A DNA stretch of 64,000 bases from Streptomyces composti (GCF_012034205.1 NZ_JAATEM010000024.1:61932-125931); one strand, 5' to 3'; positions 8,730 through 17,196 are shown, counted from the first letter of the stretch. Made by a program: numbers and translations. The notes: generated from the sequence alone by a model not told the origin.

Positions 8730-9395
8730 ATGGACGTGCGGAGGGCCGGTGAGCGCTACCGGGGCGGGGACCCCGAGGCGGGGATCGAGAGCCTGCACGC
8801 CTTCTCCTTCGGGTCCCACTACGACCCGGACAACCTGCGCTTCGGGGCCGTGATCGCCTGCAACGAGGAGCGGCTCGCCCCCGGGGCCGGCTTCGGCGAG
8901 CACCCGCACAGCCACACCGAGATCGTGACCTGGGTGGTGCGGGGCGAGCTGACCCACCGGGACTCGGCGGGCAACGAGAGCGTGGTGCGCCCCGGGGACG
9001 TGCAGCGGCTCAGCGCCGCCTCCGGCGTCCGGCACGTGGAGCGCAACGACGGGCCGGAACCGCTGACCTTCCTGCAGATGTGGCTGGCCCCGCTGGAGCC
9101 CGGCGGCGAGCCGTTCTACGAGGTCGTCCGCGGCATCGCCGACGCCACCCCCTACGCCGTGCCGGAGGCGGGAGCCATGCTGCATGTGCGGCGCCTCGCG
9201 CCCGGCGAGCGCACCGCGGTCCCCGACGCCGCCCACGTCTACGCCCACGTGGTGCGCGGCGAGGTGACCCTCGGCGGCGAGCTGCTGGGCGCCGGCGACG
9301 CCGCCCGCATCACGGACGCCGACGGCCTCGAGGCGGTCGCCGCGGGCGCCCCCGCCGAACTGCTCCTCTGGGAGATGCAGCCCCCTGGGCGCTGA
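8730..9395 (+). CDS. pirin family (bicupin) protein
   Basis: 221 aa from the ATG at 8730; a GTG one codon earlier is equally usable. The N-terminal cupin carries the pirin metal motif GFGEHPHSHTEIVTWVVRGELTHRDS, with three His and a Glu suited to iron binding, followed by the LQMWLAP block typical of pirins. The second cupin repeat (from about residue 150) is weaker and lacks the metal ligands. Some pirins act as quercetinases or redox-sensing cofactors; the role here is unknown. It ends one base before the stop of the convergent serine hydrolase gene. Confidence 0.85.
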   Translation: MDVRRAGERYRGGDPEAGIESLHAFSFGSHYDPDNLRFGAVIACNEERLAPGAGFGEHPHSHTEIVTWVVRGELTHRDSAGNESVVRPGDVQRLSAASGVRHVERNDGPEPLTFLQMWLAPLEPGGEPFYEVVRGIADATPYAVPEAGAMLHVRRLAPGERTAVPDAAHVYAHVVRGEVTLGGELLGAGDAARITDADGLEAVAAGAPAELLLWEMQPPGR

Positions 9396-10220
9396 TCAGT
9401 CCGCTCGCAGCTCCGCCAGCACCGCGTCGGTGAACGGCGGCCAGGCCTCGATCGCCCAGTGATCGAAGGCCCGGTCGGTCAGCGCCGCACAGGCCACGCC
9501 CGCGTCCGGGTCGATCCACAGGAACGTGCCCGACTGCCCGAAGTGACCGAAGGTGCGGGCGCTGGAGGAGGCACCCGTCCAGTGGGGGGACTTGCCGTCG
9601 CGGATCTCGAAGCCCAGACCCCAGTCGTTGGGGTTCTGGTGGCCGTAGCCCGGCAGCACGCCCTTGGTGCCCGGGTACTGCACCGTCATCGCCTCGGCGA
9701 CCGTGCGCGGGTCGAGCAGCCGCGGCGCCTGCACCTCCGCCGCGAACCGCAGCAGATCCCCGACCGTCGACACGCCGTCCTTGGCGGGCGAGCCCTCCAG
9801 CGACGTCGAGGCCATCCCCAGCGGCTCGAGCACCGCCTGCCGCAGATACTCGGCGAACGGGATCTCCGTCGCCTTCGCCACATGGTCGCCGAGCTGCTCG
9901 AACCCGGCGTTGGAGTACAGGCGCCGCTCCCCGGGCGCGGAGGTGACCCGGTGCTCGTCGAACGCCAGGCCCGAGGTGTGCGCCAGCAGATGCCGCACCG
10001 TCGAGCCCTGCGGACCGGCCGGCTCGTCCAGCTCGATCGCGCCCTCCTCGTACGCCACCAGCACCGCGTACGCCGCCAGCGGCTTGGTGACCGAGGCCAG
10101 CGGGAAGGGCCGGTCGGCCGGGCCGTGGGTGCCCAGGACGGTGCCGTCCGCCCGTACGACACCCGCCGCAGCGGTGGGAACCGGCCAGTTCTCGATCGAC
10201 GCCAGACTCTTCAACGACAT
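9396..10220 (-). CDS. serine hydrolase, beta-lactamase/class C penicillin-binding family
   Basis: 274 aa from the ATG at 10220; the longer in-frame start at 10319 adds an arginine-rich leader and overlaps the MerR operator region. The active-site set is clear: SVTK with Ser43 and Lys46, the Tyr-x-Asn motif YSN at 102-104, and HFGQSG near residue 235. There is no signal peptide, so it probably acts in the cytoplasm, as many esterase-like members do. It is convergent and back to back with the pirin gene, so the two transcripts must interfere or read through. Confidence 0.85.
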   Translation of the reverse strand: MSLKSLASIENWPVPTAAAGVVRADGTVLGTHGPADRPFPLASVTKPLAAYAVLVAYEEGAIELDEPAGPQGSTVRHLLAHTSGLAFDEHRVTSAPGERRLYSNAGFEQLGDHVAKATEIPFAEYLRQAVLEPLGMASTSLEGSPAKDGVSTVGDLLRFAAEVQAPRLLDPRTVAEAMTVQYPGTKGVLPGYGHQNPNDWGLGFEIRDGKSPHWTGASSSARTFGHFGQSGTFLWIDPDAGVACAALTDRAFDHWAIEAWPPFTDAVLAELRAD

Positions 10221-10304
10221 GGCGTCGAGCCTAAGCGCTTCCGGCGCGCACTCCGGCAAGGGGGCCACCGGCCGTCGTCCCGGCCGATTTCCCGCCGGTC
10301 TCGC

Positions 10305-10335
10305 TTGCCTGGAGTGCACTCCAGGGTTCTAGCGT
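10305..10335 (+). promoter_or_regulatory. MerR-type promoter with overlapping perfect palindrome
   Basis: A -35-like TTGCCT (10305-10310) and a -10-like TAGCGT (10330-10335) are separated by 19 bases, the overlong spacing that MerR regulators correct. The 18-bp perfect palindrome CCTGGAGTGCACTCCAGG (10308-10325) fills the spacer. The MerR start codon lies at 10343, so the transcript would have an almost absent leader. Confidence 0.85.
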
Positions 10336-10342
10336 TGAGCTC

Positions 10343-10810
10343 ATGACGGTGACGGAGACCACGGGCCCCACGACCGACACCTGCGCCGGACCACCGGAAC
10401 ACGGAGACCGGCGGCCGGACGGCGCGGACAGGTACACGATCAGCGAGGTCGCCGCCCTCACCGGGCTCTCGGCCCACACCCTGCGCTGGTACGAGCGCAT
10501 CGGCCTGATGCCGCACGTCGACCGCTCCCACACCGGCCAGCGACGCTACACCAACCGCGACCTGGACTGGCTCGCCCTGGTCGGCAAGCTCCGGCTGACC
10601 GGGATGCCGGTCGCCGACATGGTGCGCTACGCCGAGCTGGTGCGCGCCGGCGACCACACCTACCGGGAGCGCTACGAACTGCTCAAGGCGACCCGCGAGG
10701 ACGTCCTCGCCCGGATCGCCGAACTGCAGGGCACGCTCGCCGTGCTCGACCGGAAGATCAGCTTCTACGCGGACGCCGGGCAGCCCCCGGCGCTGGAGAG
10801 GACCCGATGA
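10343..10810 (+). CDS. MerR family transcriptional regulator
   Basis: 155 aa. The winged helix-turn-helix begins at about residue 31 (YTISEVAALTGLSAHTLRWYERIGL), followed by the second wing (RRYTNRDLDWLALVGKLRLTGMP) and a C-terminal coiled coil that should dimerise. There is no Cys-rich effector loop, so it is not a metal-sensing MerR; small organic ligands or redox signals are likelier. Its stop overlaps the start of the aldo/keto reductase gene by 4 bp, and the palindrome at 10308-10325 sits in its own promoter, so it probably controls itself and the reductase. Confidence 0.92.
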   Translation: MTVTETTGPTTDTCAGPPEHGDRRPDGADRYTISEVAALTGLSAHTLRWYERIGLMPHVDRSHTGQRRYTNRDLDWLALVGKLRLTGMPVADMVRYAELVRAGDHTYRERYELLKATREDVLARIAELQGTLAVLDRKISFYADAGQPPALERTR

Positions 10811-11823
10811 CCGCCGAACGGATCACCACCGCACCCCTCGGCACCGACGGAACCCGGGCGGGCGTCCAGGGCCTCGGCTGCATGGGCATGAGCTTCGCCT
10901 ACGGCCCCGCCGACGCGGACGCCTCCCGCGCCACCCTGGAACGCGCCCTCGAACTCGGCGTCACCCTCTACGACACCGCCGACATGTACGGCTCGGGGGA
11001 GAACGAGCGCTTTCTCGCGCCCTTCTTCAAGGCCCACCGGGACGAACTGCTCGTCGCGACCAAGTTCGCCCTGGTCCTCGACCCCGCGGACCCCGCCCGC
11101 CGCATCATCCGCAACGACGGGCCCTACATCCGCCAGGCCGTCGAGGCCAGCCTCGAGCGCCTCGGCGTCGATGTCATCGACCTCTACTACATGCACCGGC
11201 GCGACGTGAACGTGCCGATCGAGGAGACCGTCGGCGTGATGGCCGAGCTGGTGCGGGAGGGCAAGGTCAAGCAGCTGGGCCTGAGCGAGGTCACCGCCGA
11301 CGAACTGCGTGCCGCCCACGCCGTCCACCCCATCGCGGCGGTGCAGTCGGAGTGGTCGCTGTTCAGCCGCGACATCGAGGCCAAGGTCGTCCCCGCGGCC
11401 CGCGAACTGGGCGTCACCCTCGTCCCGTACTCACCCCTCGGCCGGGGCTTCCTCACCGGCTCCTTCGCCGACGCCGACAAGGACCTGACCCCGGACGACT
11501 TCCGCCGTACGATGCCGCGCTACACCGGCGAGAACGCGGCCGCCAACCGGGCGCTCCTCGCCCCCCTGCGCACCATCGCCGACTCCCGCGGCGCCACCCC
11601 CGCCCAGATCGCCCTCGCGTGGGTCCACCAGCAGTCCCGGATCCACGACGTCCCCGTGATCCCCATCCCGGGGACGCGCAAGCCGGAACGCGTGGAGGAG
11701 AACACGGCCGCGACCCGCATCCACCTCACCGAGGAGGAGCTGGACCTCCTGGCCCCCATCGCCGCCCAGGTGGCAGGCACTCGCTACGCGGACATGTCCT
11801 TCACCTCCGCGGGCAGGGAGTAG
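10807..11823 (+). CDS. aldo/keto reductase
   Basis: 338 aa. It is an NADPH-dependent carbonyl reductase of the AKR (TIM barrel) superfamily. The catalytic tetrad is in place: Asp56 and Tyr61 in YDTADMYGSGENE, Lys86 in VATKF, His130 in YYMHRRD. The C-terminal cofactor loop (PVIPIPGTRKPERVEENTAA) is also normal. It is closest in pattern to the AKR13-like oxidoreductases often paired with MerR genes in Streptomyces. It is translationally coupled to the MerR gene, so it is the probable target of that regulator, perhaps clearing a toxic aldehyde or ketone. Substrate unknown. Confidence 0.93.
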   Translation: MTAERITTAPLGTDGTRAGVQGLGCMGMSFAYGPADADASRATLERALELGVTLYDTADMYGSGENERFLAPFFKAHRDELLVATKFALVLDPADPARRIIRNDGPYIRQAVEASLERLGVDVIDLYYMHRRDVNVPIEETVGVMAELVREGKVKQLGLSEVTADELRAAHAVHPIAAVQSEWSLFSRDIEAKVVPAARELGVTLVPYSPLGRGFLTGSFADADKDLTPDDFRRTMPRYTGENAAANRALLAPLRTIADSRGATPAQIALAWVHQQSRIHDVPVIPIPGTRKPERVEENTAATRIHLTEEELDLLAPIAAQVAGTRYADMSFTSAGRE

Positions 11824-11831
11824 CGCGACGT

Positions 11832-11870
11832 CCCCTCAGGGGCGCGGGGAACCGCGCGACCAGCCACCAC
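11832..11870. repeat. interspersed Streptomyces repeat, copy 1
   Basis: On the minus strand this reads GTGGCTGGTCGCGCGGTTCC followed by CCGCGCCCCT, nearly the same as the copy at 40191-40221. It lies just after the stop of the aldo/keto reductase gene, in the convergent gap before the DUF4429 gene. Elements of this kind recur after genes in Streptomyces chromosomes. Confidence 0.7.
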
Positions 11871-11881
11871 GCACCCGCACG

Positions 11882-11909
11882 GGCCGCTGCACCGGACCCG
11901 GCAGCGGCC
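11882..11909. terminator. hairpin at the end of the DUF4429 gene
   Basis: The arms GGCCGCTGC (11882-11890) and GCAGCGGCC (11901-11909) are perfect complements with a 10-base loop. The right arm touches the DUF4429 stop codon, so the structure can end that minus-strand transcript and possibly the facing aldo/keto reductase transcript. Confidence 0.55.
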
Positions 11910-12757
11910 TACAGCTCCGCCAGCAACTCCGCCTTCTTGGAGGCGAACTCCTCGTCCGTCACCAACCCGGCCTGGTGAAGCTCCCCCAGGTGACGGATCC
12001 GCTCGGCGATGTCCGCCGGATCGCGCCGCGCCTGCGGCGCGATCCCCACCGGCACCGGCTCACAGGTCCGCACCGCGGCCAGCACCGCCGCCGCGAACGG
12101 CAGTGACTCGTGCACCGGCCCGTACCCGAGCCCGAACACCACTGCCGCCGGGTCCTGGTCCGGCTGCGCCGGACTCGCCCCCGCGTTCCTGCGGAGCAGC
12201 CGCAGATGCCCCTCGAACACCTCCGGGGACCGCCACTCCACTCCGCTCAGCTCGCCGACCGGGAAGCGCTGGTCGCCGGCCTTCCACTTCGCCGACGAGG
12301 CCCCCGTCCAGAACCACCGGAAGGAGACGGCGGAGCCGTCGAACGAGGCCTTTCCGTCGTACGCCTTGAAGCTCAGCGGCGGCTTGGGCGCGTCCACCAG
12401 ATGGCGTTCCGCGGGGCCCGACTCGGTCAGCGCGGAGCGCAACTCGTCGGCGTAGTACTCGGCGAGTGTCTCCCGTTCGGCGGGCAGCACCAGGCGGTAC
12501 GGGTCGCTGCTCTCCTTCAGCTGCCCGGCCGCCGCCTCCATCAGCGGGTCCGCTCCGGGCCGTGGCTCCATCCGCAGGACCACCGTGCCGCGTCTGCCCG
12601 GCGTGAGAGTCACTCCCTCGACCGCCTCCAGCGGCACCCGCCGCTCCCCGAGCGCCTGGAACAGCTTGGGTGTTCGAATCCCCCGTTCGTAGCGGATGAG
12701 CACGGAGTCGGACTCGAACTCCCAGGCGGCATGAAATCCGGCCAGTACGTCACCCAT
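11909..12757 (-). CDS. DUF4429 and SHOCT domain protein
   Basis: 282 aa from the ATG at 12757 (MGDVLAGFHAAWEF); two further in-frame Met lie just upstream. The body contains two related beta-rich units (VLIRYERGIRTPK and SFKAYDGKASFDGSAVSFRWF), as expected of DUF4429, which resembles bacterial PH-type domains. The last 35 residues (IAERIRHLGELHQAGLVTDE then EFASKKAELLAEL) form a SHOCT helix hairpin, a short oligomerisation module. No enzyme motifs or membrane helices are seen. The function is not known. Confidence 0.85.
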   Translation of the reverse strand: MGDVLAGFHAAWEFESDSVLIRYERGIRTPKLFQALGERRVPLEAVEGVTLTPGRRGTVVLRMEPRPGADPLMEAAAGQLKESSDPYRLVLPAERETLAEYYADELRSALTESGPAERHLVDAPKPPLSFKAYDGKASFDGSAVSFRWFWTGASSAKWKAGDQRFPVGELSGVEWRSPEVFEGHLRLLRRNAGASPAQPDQDPAAVVFGLGYGPVHESLPFAAAVLAAVRTCEPVPVGIAPQARRDPADIAERIRHLGELHQAGLVTDEEFASKKAELLAEL

Positions 12758-12823
12758 GCGGCTCATCGTATGCGGCACGTGCTTCTTCGTCCCCTCCCCG
12801 CGCAGACCGCAGTTTCTCCGTCT

Positions 12824-14041
12824 CTACGCGCGTCCGGATGCCGTCGTGGTGGACAAATTCGCCCGGCAGTCCCCGCTTTCGTCGGCGCAGTCCACCGAGC
12901 GATATGCGCCAACTCCGATTTCTGCAAAATTGCGCAGACTGTCCGTGTTCGGCTCGAAATATCCGCCGTGTCCCTTGGCTTGACGGGCCGACAGCACCCG
13001 CGCCCCGAAGGCGGGGGACACCGGATCGGCACCGTGGCCCAGACCGCCGACCTCCAGGTACGGCACGTCCTGCACCCAGTCGTCGGCGTCCCGCATCGCC
13101 CACACCTGCGCGGAGGTGCGCAGCTGGGAGGCGCGCTCCACGCGCATGCCGGGACTGCCGGCCACCGCGATGTCGGCGACCCGCGAGGGCAGCTCGGGGG
13201 CGGCCAGCCCGCACACCACGGAGCCGTAGCTGTGGCAGAACAGCGAGACGGGGGACCTGCCGGGCAGTCCGCGCAGCATCGCGTTCAGCCGCACCGCGCC
13301 GTCCTGCGCCCGCATCGCGGTGGCGGCGTCCATGCCCAGGCCGCTGGGCGCGGTGTAGTCGGCCCAGGCGATGACCGCGGTGCGGGTGCCCGGGGCCGCG
13401 TCGCGCTGCGCGGCGTAGAGGGACCTGGCCATGCCGACGGGGGCCGAGTACTTGCGGTGGGTGCGCTGGAAGGTGAGCAGATCGGTGTCGACGCCGGGGA
13501 CGACCACCGAGACGCGTTCCGCCTTGCGGAGATTGCCGATGACCTCCGCGACCCGGCCCGGGCCGGAGGGGTCGAAGGCGAGGATGTGGCGGCCGGGGCG
13601 CATCAGCGCCTCCAGGCGGTTGAGCCTCCGGGCGGCCTGGCGCTTGCCCTCGGCTGTCAGGCGCTCGTCGTGGAGGCGTTCACGCTCGACCTCGCGGGCC
13701 TTGGCCAGGGCGAAGCGGTTGGCGCGGTAGCGCAGATCGACGGGTGCGCCGTTCATGTTGCCCACGGCGAGCGGGTAGCGGCGGGCGAGGGCGCTGCGCT
13801 GTCCGTCCGTGAGCGAGGCGAAGAAGCGGGACAGCCGGGACGGCGCCGAGTCCGGGTCCGGCAGCTGCCGCCCCGCTATCCGGCCGCGCTCCCAGGCGAG
13901 CAGCGATTTCTCCAGCTCCGTGGCCTCGCGGTGATGGCGCATGACGGTCCAGCCGGTGGTCGTCAGCATCACGAACACGACGGCCAGCGCCAGCAGTGCG
14001 CGCCAGACGTTGAGTTGCGGGGTGGTGTCGAAAGAAGTCAC
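12824..14041 (-). CDS. membrane-anchored alpha/beta hydrolase (DUF1023 type)
   Basis: 405 aa. A single N-terminal membrane helix (about residues 13-32) is followed by a charged helical region (about 40-160) and an alpha/beta hydrolase domain. The nucleophile elbow reads CHSYGS, in the place of the usual GHSYGS of DUF1023 proteins; an Asp (MRDADDWVQDVP) and a late His (KGHGGYF) could complete the triad. The middle phrase VSVVVPGVDTDLLTFQ is the family's oxyanion region. The protein likely faces outward. Substrate unknown. It is transcribed away from the TetR gene region. Confidence 0.8.
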   Translation of the reverse strand: MTSFDTTPQLNVWRALLALAVVFVMLTTTGWTVMRHHREATELEKSLLAWERGRIAGRQLPDPDSAPSRLSRFFASLTDGQRSALARRYPLAVGNMNGAPVDLRYRANRFALAKAREVERERLHDERLTAEGKRQAARRLNRLEALMRPGRHILAFDPSGPGRVAEVIGNLRKAERVSVVVPGVDTDLLTFQRTHRKYSAPVGMARSLYAAQRDAAPGTRTAVIAWADYTAPSGLGMDAATAMRAQDGAVRLNAMLRGLPGRSPVSLFCHSYGSVVCGLAAPELPSRVADIAVAGSPGMRVERASQLRTSAQVWAMRDADDWVQDVPYLEVGGLGHGADPVSPAFGARVLSARQAKGHGGYFEPNTDSLRNFAEIGVGAYRSVDCADESGDCRANLSTTTASGRA

Positions 14042-14169
14042 TGGGAGGACACACTAGGAGAACGAGACGGTCTCTCGTTAATCAAGTGACTGGTATCACG
14101 TTTCAGTGTGTCGGTACGGGGACCGGTGCGGGGCTCACCATGGAATCGCCCCCCTGTGCCCGCTCCCGG

Positions 14170-14829
14170 TCAGCCCGTACGCCAGTCCCCCGCGAGGGCG
14201 GGGCCCACCTGGTCCAGGTAAGTCGCCATCAGATCGCGCATGGCGGCGAGGCTCAGGTCCTCGCCCGCGGACCACACCCGCTCGGTGACCCGAAGCACTC
14301 CGCCGAACGCGGCGACCAGGATGCGCGGCCGGGGGTCGGCGTCCACGTCGAGTCCCTCACGCCGGGCGATGATGCGGGCCAGCTCCTCCTCCAGCTCCGC
14401 CGAGCGGCGCAGATGCGCGGCGAACAGCGCCGGCGTCGACTCGATGACCCGGTACACCCGCAGATGCAGCTCCAGCGGGACGACCTGCTCGACGGCGGCG
14501 TTGATCTCGTCCCAGCTGTCCAGCACGGACCGGCGCAGCGCCTCCAGGGGCGGCTCGGCGGGCGGGCGGGAGCGCAGCGCCTCCGCCACCCGGGACTCGG
14601 CGAGCCGCGGGACGAAGAAGGCCACCTCCTCCTTGCTGGCGAAGTAGCGGAAGAAGGTGCGCTGCGAGACGTCCACGGCCGCCACGATGTCGTCGACCGT
14701 GGTGCCCTCCCAGCCGCGGGTGGCGAACAGCTCGAGGGCGGCCCGCACCAGGGCGTCCCGGGTGCGCTGCTTCTTGCGCTCCCGCAGACCCGGCCGCGGC
14801 ACCGCTTCGACGGCCCCGACCGTCTCCAT
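14170..14829 (-). CDS. TetR family regulator
   Basis: 219 aa. The N-terminal helix-turn-helix is standard (RKKQRTRDALVRAALELFA, then GTTVDDIVAAVDVSQRTFFR and YFASKEEVAFF), and the C-terminal part is a helical ligand domain. It is divergent from the DHA2 exporter gene. Two similar dyads built on TGTCAGnnnCTGACA lie in the shared gap, which is the common layout for a TetR repressor that controls a drug pump and itself. Confidence 0.93.
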   Translation of the reverse strand: METVGAVEAVPRPGLRERKKQRTRDALVRAALELFATRGWEGTTVDDIVAAVDVSQRTFFRYFASKEEVAFFVPRLAESRVAEALRSRPPAEPPLEALRRSVLDSWDEINAAVEQVVPLELHLRVYRVIESTPALFAAHLRRSAELEEELARIIARREGLDVDADPRPRILVAAFGGVLRVTERVWSAGEDLSLAAMRDLMATYLDQVGPALAGDWRTG

Positions 14830-14878
14830 GTGTTCCTCCTCGAACTGTTTCCCCAGCTCAGGCTAATCGGGTGTGGCG

Positions 14879-14927
14879 TGTCAGTTACCGACAGCTGAAT
14901 TGGTTTGTCAACTGTCAGTCGCTGACA
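14879..14927. promoter_or_regulatory. two TetR-type operators in the exporter promoter
   Basis: Operator 1 is TGTCAGTTACCGACA (14879-14893), one mismatch from perfect symmetry. Operator 2 is TGTCAGTCGCTGACA (14913-14927), a perfect dyad. Centres are 34 bp apart. A -35-like TTGTCA (14905-14910) and a -10-like TAGCCT (14929-14934) flank operator 2, so a bound repressor would block the exporter promoter. Confidence 0.8.
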
Positions 14928-14941
14928 TTAGCCTCTTCCGC

Positions 14942-16561
14942 ATGACGAGTCAGACCACCATCGACAAGGCGGGGCCGGGAGACGGAGCACCGGCAGCCCC
15001 GTCGGAGGCGAAGCCGGGCGGGGGGCTGCGCGGCCACCCCTGGTTCACGCTGATAACCGTCGCCGTGGGGGTCATGATGGTGGCCCTCGACGGCACCATC
15101 GTGGCCATCGCGAACCCGGCGATCGGCAAGGACCTCGGCGCCAGCCTGGCGCAGCTCCAGTGGATCACCAACGCCTACTTCCTCGCCCTCGCGGTCGCCC
15201 TGATCACCGCGGGCAAGCTCGGTGACCGCTTCGGCCACCGCCAGACCTTCCTCATCGGCGTCGCCGGCTTCGCCGCCGCCTCGGCCGCGATCGGCCTGTC
15301 CGACAGCATCGCGCTGGTCGTCACCTTCCGGGTCTTCCAGGGCCTGTTCGGCGCGCTGCTGATGCCGGCCGCGCTCGGTCTGCTGCGGGCCACCTTCCCG
15401 GCCGAGAAGCTCAACATGGCCATCGGCATCTGGGGCATGGTCATCGGCGCCTCCACGGCCGGCGGCCCGATCCTCGGCGGCGTCCTCGTCGAGCACGTGA
15501 ACTGGCAGTCGGTCTTCTTCATCAATGTGCCGGTCGGCATCCTCGCCGTGCTGCTCGGCGTGTGGATCCTGCTCGACCACCGGGCCGAGAACGCCCCGCG
15601 CTCCTTCGACATCGCCGGGATCGTGCTGCTGTCGGGGGCCATGTTCTGCCTGGTGTGGGCCCTGATCAAGGCCCCCGAGTGGGGCTGGGGCGACGGTGAG
15701 ACCTGGCTCTACATCCTTGCCTCGGGCGTCGGCTTCCTCCTCTTCGCCCTCTGGGAGACGAGGGTCAAGGAGCCGCTCGTCCCGCTGACCCTGTTCCGCT
15801 CCGTGCCGCTGTCCGCCGGTGTGGTCCTGATGGTCCTGATGGCCATCGCGTTCATGGGCGGGCTGTTCTTCGTCACCTTCTATCTGCAGAACGTGCACGG
15901 CATGGGTCCGGTGGACGCCGGTCTGCACCTGCTGCCGCTCACCGGCATGATGATCGTCGCCTCGCCGCTGGCGGGCGCACTGATCACCAAGGCGGGCCCG
16001 CGGATCCCGCTGGCCGGCGGCATGGCCTGCACCGCGATCGCCATGTTCGGCATGTCGACGCTGGAGAAGGGCACCGGCAGCGGTCTGATGTCGCTCTGGT
16101 TCGCCGTGCTCGGCCTCGGTCTCGCCCCGGTCATGGTCGGCGCCACCGAGGTCATCGTGGGCAACGCGCCGATGGAGCTGTCCGGTGTCGCGGGGGGTCT
16201 GCAGCAGTCCGCCATGCAGATCGGCGGCAGCCTCGGCACCGCCGTTCTCGGTGCGGTGATGGCCTCCAAGGTCGACTCCGACCTGGAGGGCAACTGGACG
16301 AAGGCGGGGCTCCCGCCGCTCGGCCCGGGACAGGCGGACCAGATGGCGGAGGCCGTCCAGGTCGGTGTGGCGCCGGTCTCGCCGGACATGCCCGAGGCGA
16401 TCGCCGCCAAGGTCACGGGCGTCGCCCACGACACCTTCATCTCCGGCATGCACCTGGCCTCCCTGGTGGCCGCCGGGGTCGCCGTGGTGGCGGTGCTGGT
16501 CGCGTTCCTCACCAAGCGGGGCGCGAACGCGGAGGCCGGCGCAGGGGTCGGCCACATCTGA
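14942..16561 (+). CDS. DHA2-family (14-helix) MFS drug exporter
   Basis: 539 aa from the ATG at 14942. It has about 14 hydrophobic helices, the DHA2 helix-1 signature MVALDGTIVAIANPAIG, motif A as GKLGDRFGHRQ, and motif C-like glycine-rich text in helix 5 (GIWGMVIGASTAGGPILGGVL). Proteins of this type use the proton gradient to expel drugs or secondary metabolites. A 40-residue soluble N-terminal tail precedes helix 1. The divergent TetR gene and the operators in front of it suggest induction by its substrate. Confidence 0.93.
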   Translation: MTSQTTIDKAGPGDGAPAAPSEAKPGGGLRGHPWFTLITVAVGVMMVALDGTIVAIANPAIGKDLGASLAQLQWITNAYFLALAVALITAGKLGDRFGHRQTFLIGVAGFAAASAAIGLSDSIALVVTFRVFQGLFGALLMPAALGLLRATFPAEKLNMAIGIWGMVIGASTAGGPILGGVLVEHVNWQSVFFINVPVGILAVLLGVWILLDHRAENAPRSFDIAGIVLLSGAMFCLVWALIKAPEWGWGDGETWLYILASGVGFLLFALWETRVKEPLVPLTLFRSVPLSAGVVLMVLMAIAFMGGLFFVTFYLQNVHGMGPVDAGLHLLPLTGMMIVASPLAGALITKAGPRIPLAGGMACTAIAMFGMSTLEKGTGSGLMSLWFAVLGLGLAPVMVGATEVIVGNAPMELSGVAGGLQQSAMQIGGSLGTAVLGAVMASKVDSDLEGNWTKAGLPPLGPGQADQMAEAVQVGVAPVSPDMPEAIAAKVTGVAHDTFISGMHLASLVAAGVAVVAVLVAFLTKRGANAEAGAGVGHI

Positions 16562-16780
16562 CGGACCCTCGGGACCGAGTTCGCTCGTCCGGGTGAACGC
16601 TTGCGGTGATCCCTCCTCGGGGAGGGCCCGCGGGTCACAGTGGGTCACGTCCTCCGCAAAGCCGGGGGGCAACGGCTGCGGCGCGCTGCTGGAGGGGGGC
16701 AGCGCGCCTCGCAGCATTCCGGCCGCCGTCTCCCGGCGGGCCGGCAGGCGGGCATGCACCGCCCGGTCCGGGCACCCGCC

Positions 16781-17060
16781 ATGTCGAACACCGCGACATG
16801 CCAACGGATCACGGACGTCAGGGAGTTGACGACGGCGAACCTCGGCGGCGGCACCCGCGGGCATCCCCGTTCACTCGGTCGTGTCACTCGGTCGTGTCTG
16901 GTCACGGAGGGCGGAAGGGGACCGGGCGGCGATCGGCGCCGCCGGCGTCGTCTGCGCCCTCGCCGGATTCCTCACGCTCGGCATCGTGCTCGCCCCGGCG
17001 CCATGATCTGCGGCCGGCTCGCCATGGGGCAGCGGCTGGTCCGGCGCCCGCCCGGGGCCC
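16781..17060 (+). pseudogene. decayed DUF4190-like small membrane protein
   Basis: Three pieces in two frames suggest a broken gene. ATG 16781 opens MSNTATCQRITDVREL. After about 16920 the coding signal moves one frame on, to DRAAIGAAGVVCALAGFLTL and GIVLAPA, with a stop at 17004. From 17003 the first frame resumes as MICGRLAMGQRLVRR. Joined, the phrase ALAGFLTLGIVLAPA plus AMICGRLAMG follows the DUF4190 pattern of two helices with a short turn. The switches lie next to G- and C-runs, so sequencing error is an alternative to real decay. The call is tentative. Confidence 0.4.
16871..16896. repeat. 13-bp tandem duplication
   Basis: TCACTCGGTCGTG occurs twice in a row, at 16871-16883 and 16884-16896, inside the decayed reading frame region. 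A 13-bp gain shifts frame, so it may be part of how that frame was lost. Confidence 0.85.
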
Positions 17061-17196
17061 GCGCCGGCCGCCCTCGTCCTGGGCACCCTCGACACCTCGC
17101 CGGCGTTTCTCCGGCTCGCCGGCACGGCCCCGCAGGGCGCCGGACTCCGCTGACTCCGGCCGCGGGCCGACGGCGGACAGCTCCGGACAGCACGAA

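Larger units (their letters stand above)
16562..17196. other. gene-poor region between exporter and aceE
   Basis: About 635 bases hold no intact gene that I can support. The left third is GC-rich spacer with short inverted repeats (for example near 16615-16635). The middle has a 13-bp tandem repeat, and the right part a broken DUF4190-like coding trace (16781-17060). The aceE terminator closes it at 17197-17231. Confidence 0.5.

Noticed and set aside
14915..16864. Long open frame on the minus strand across the DHA2 exporter gene
   Set aside because: Composition is His/Gly/Arg-rich with no motifs; it mirrors the GC-rich third positions of the true gene.
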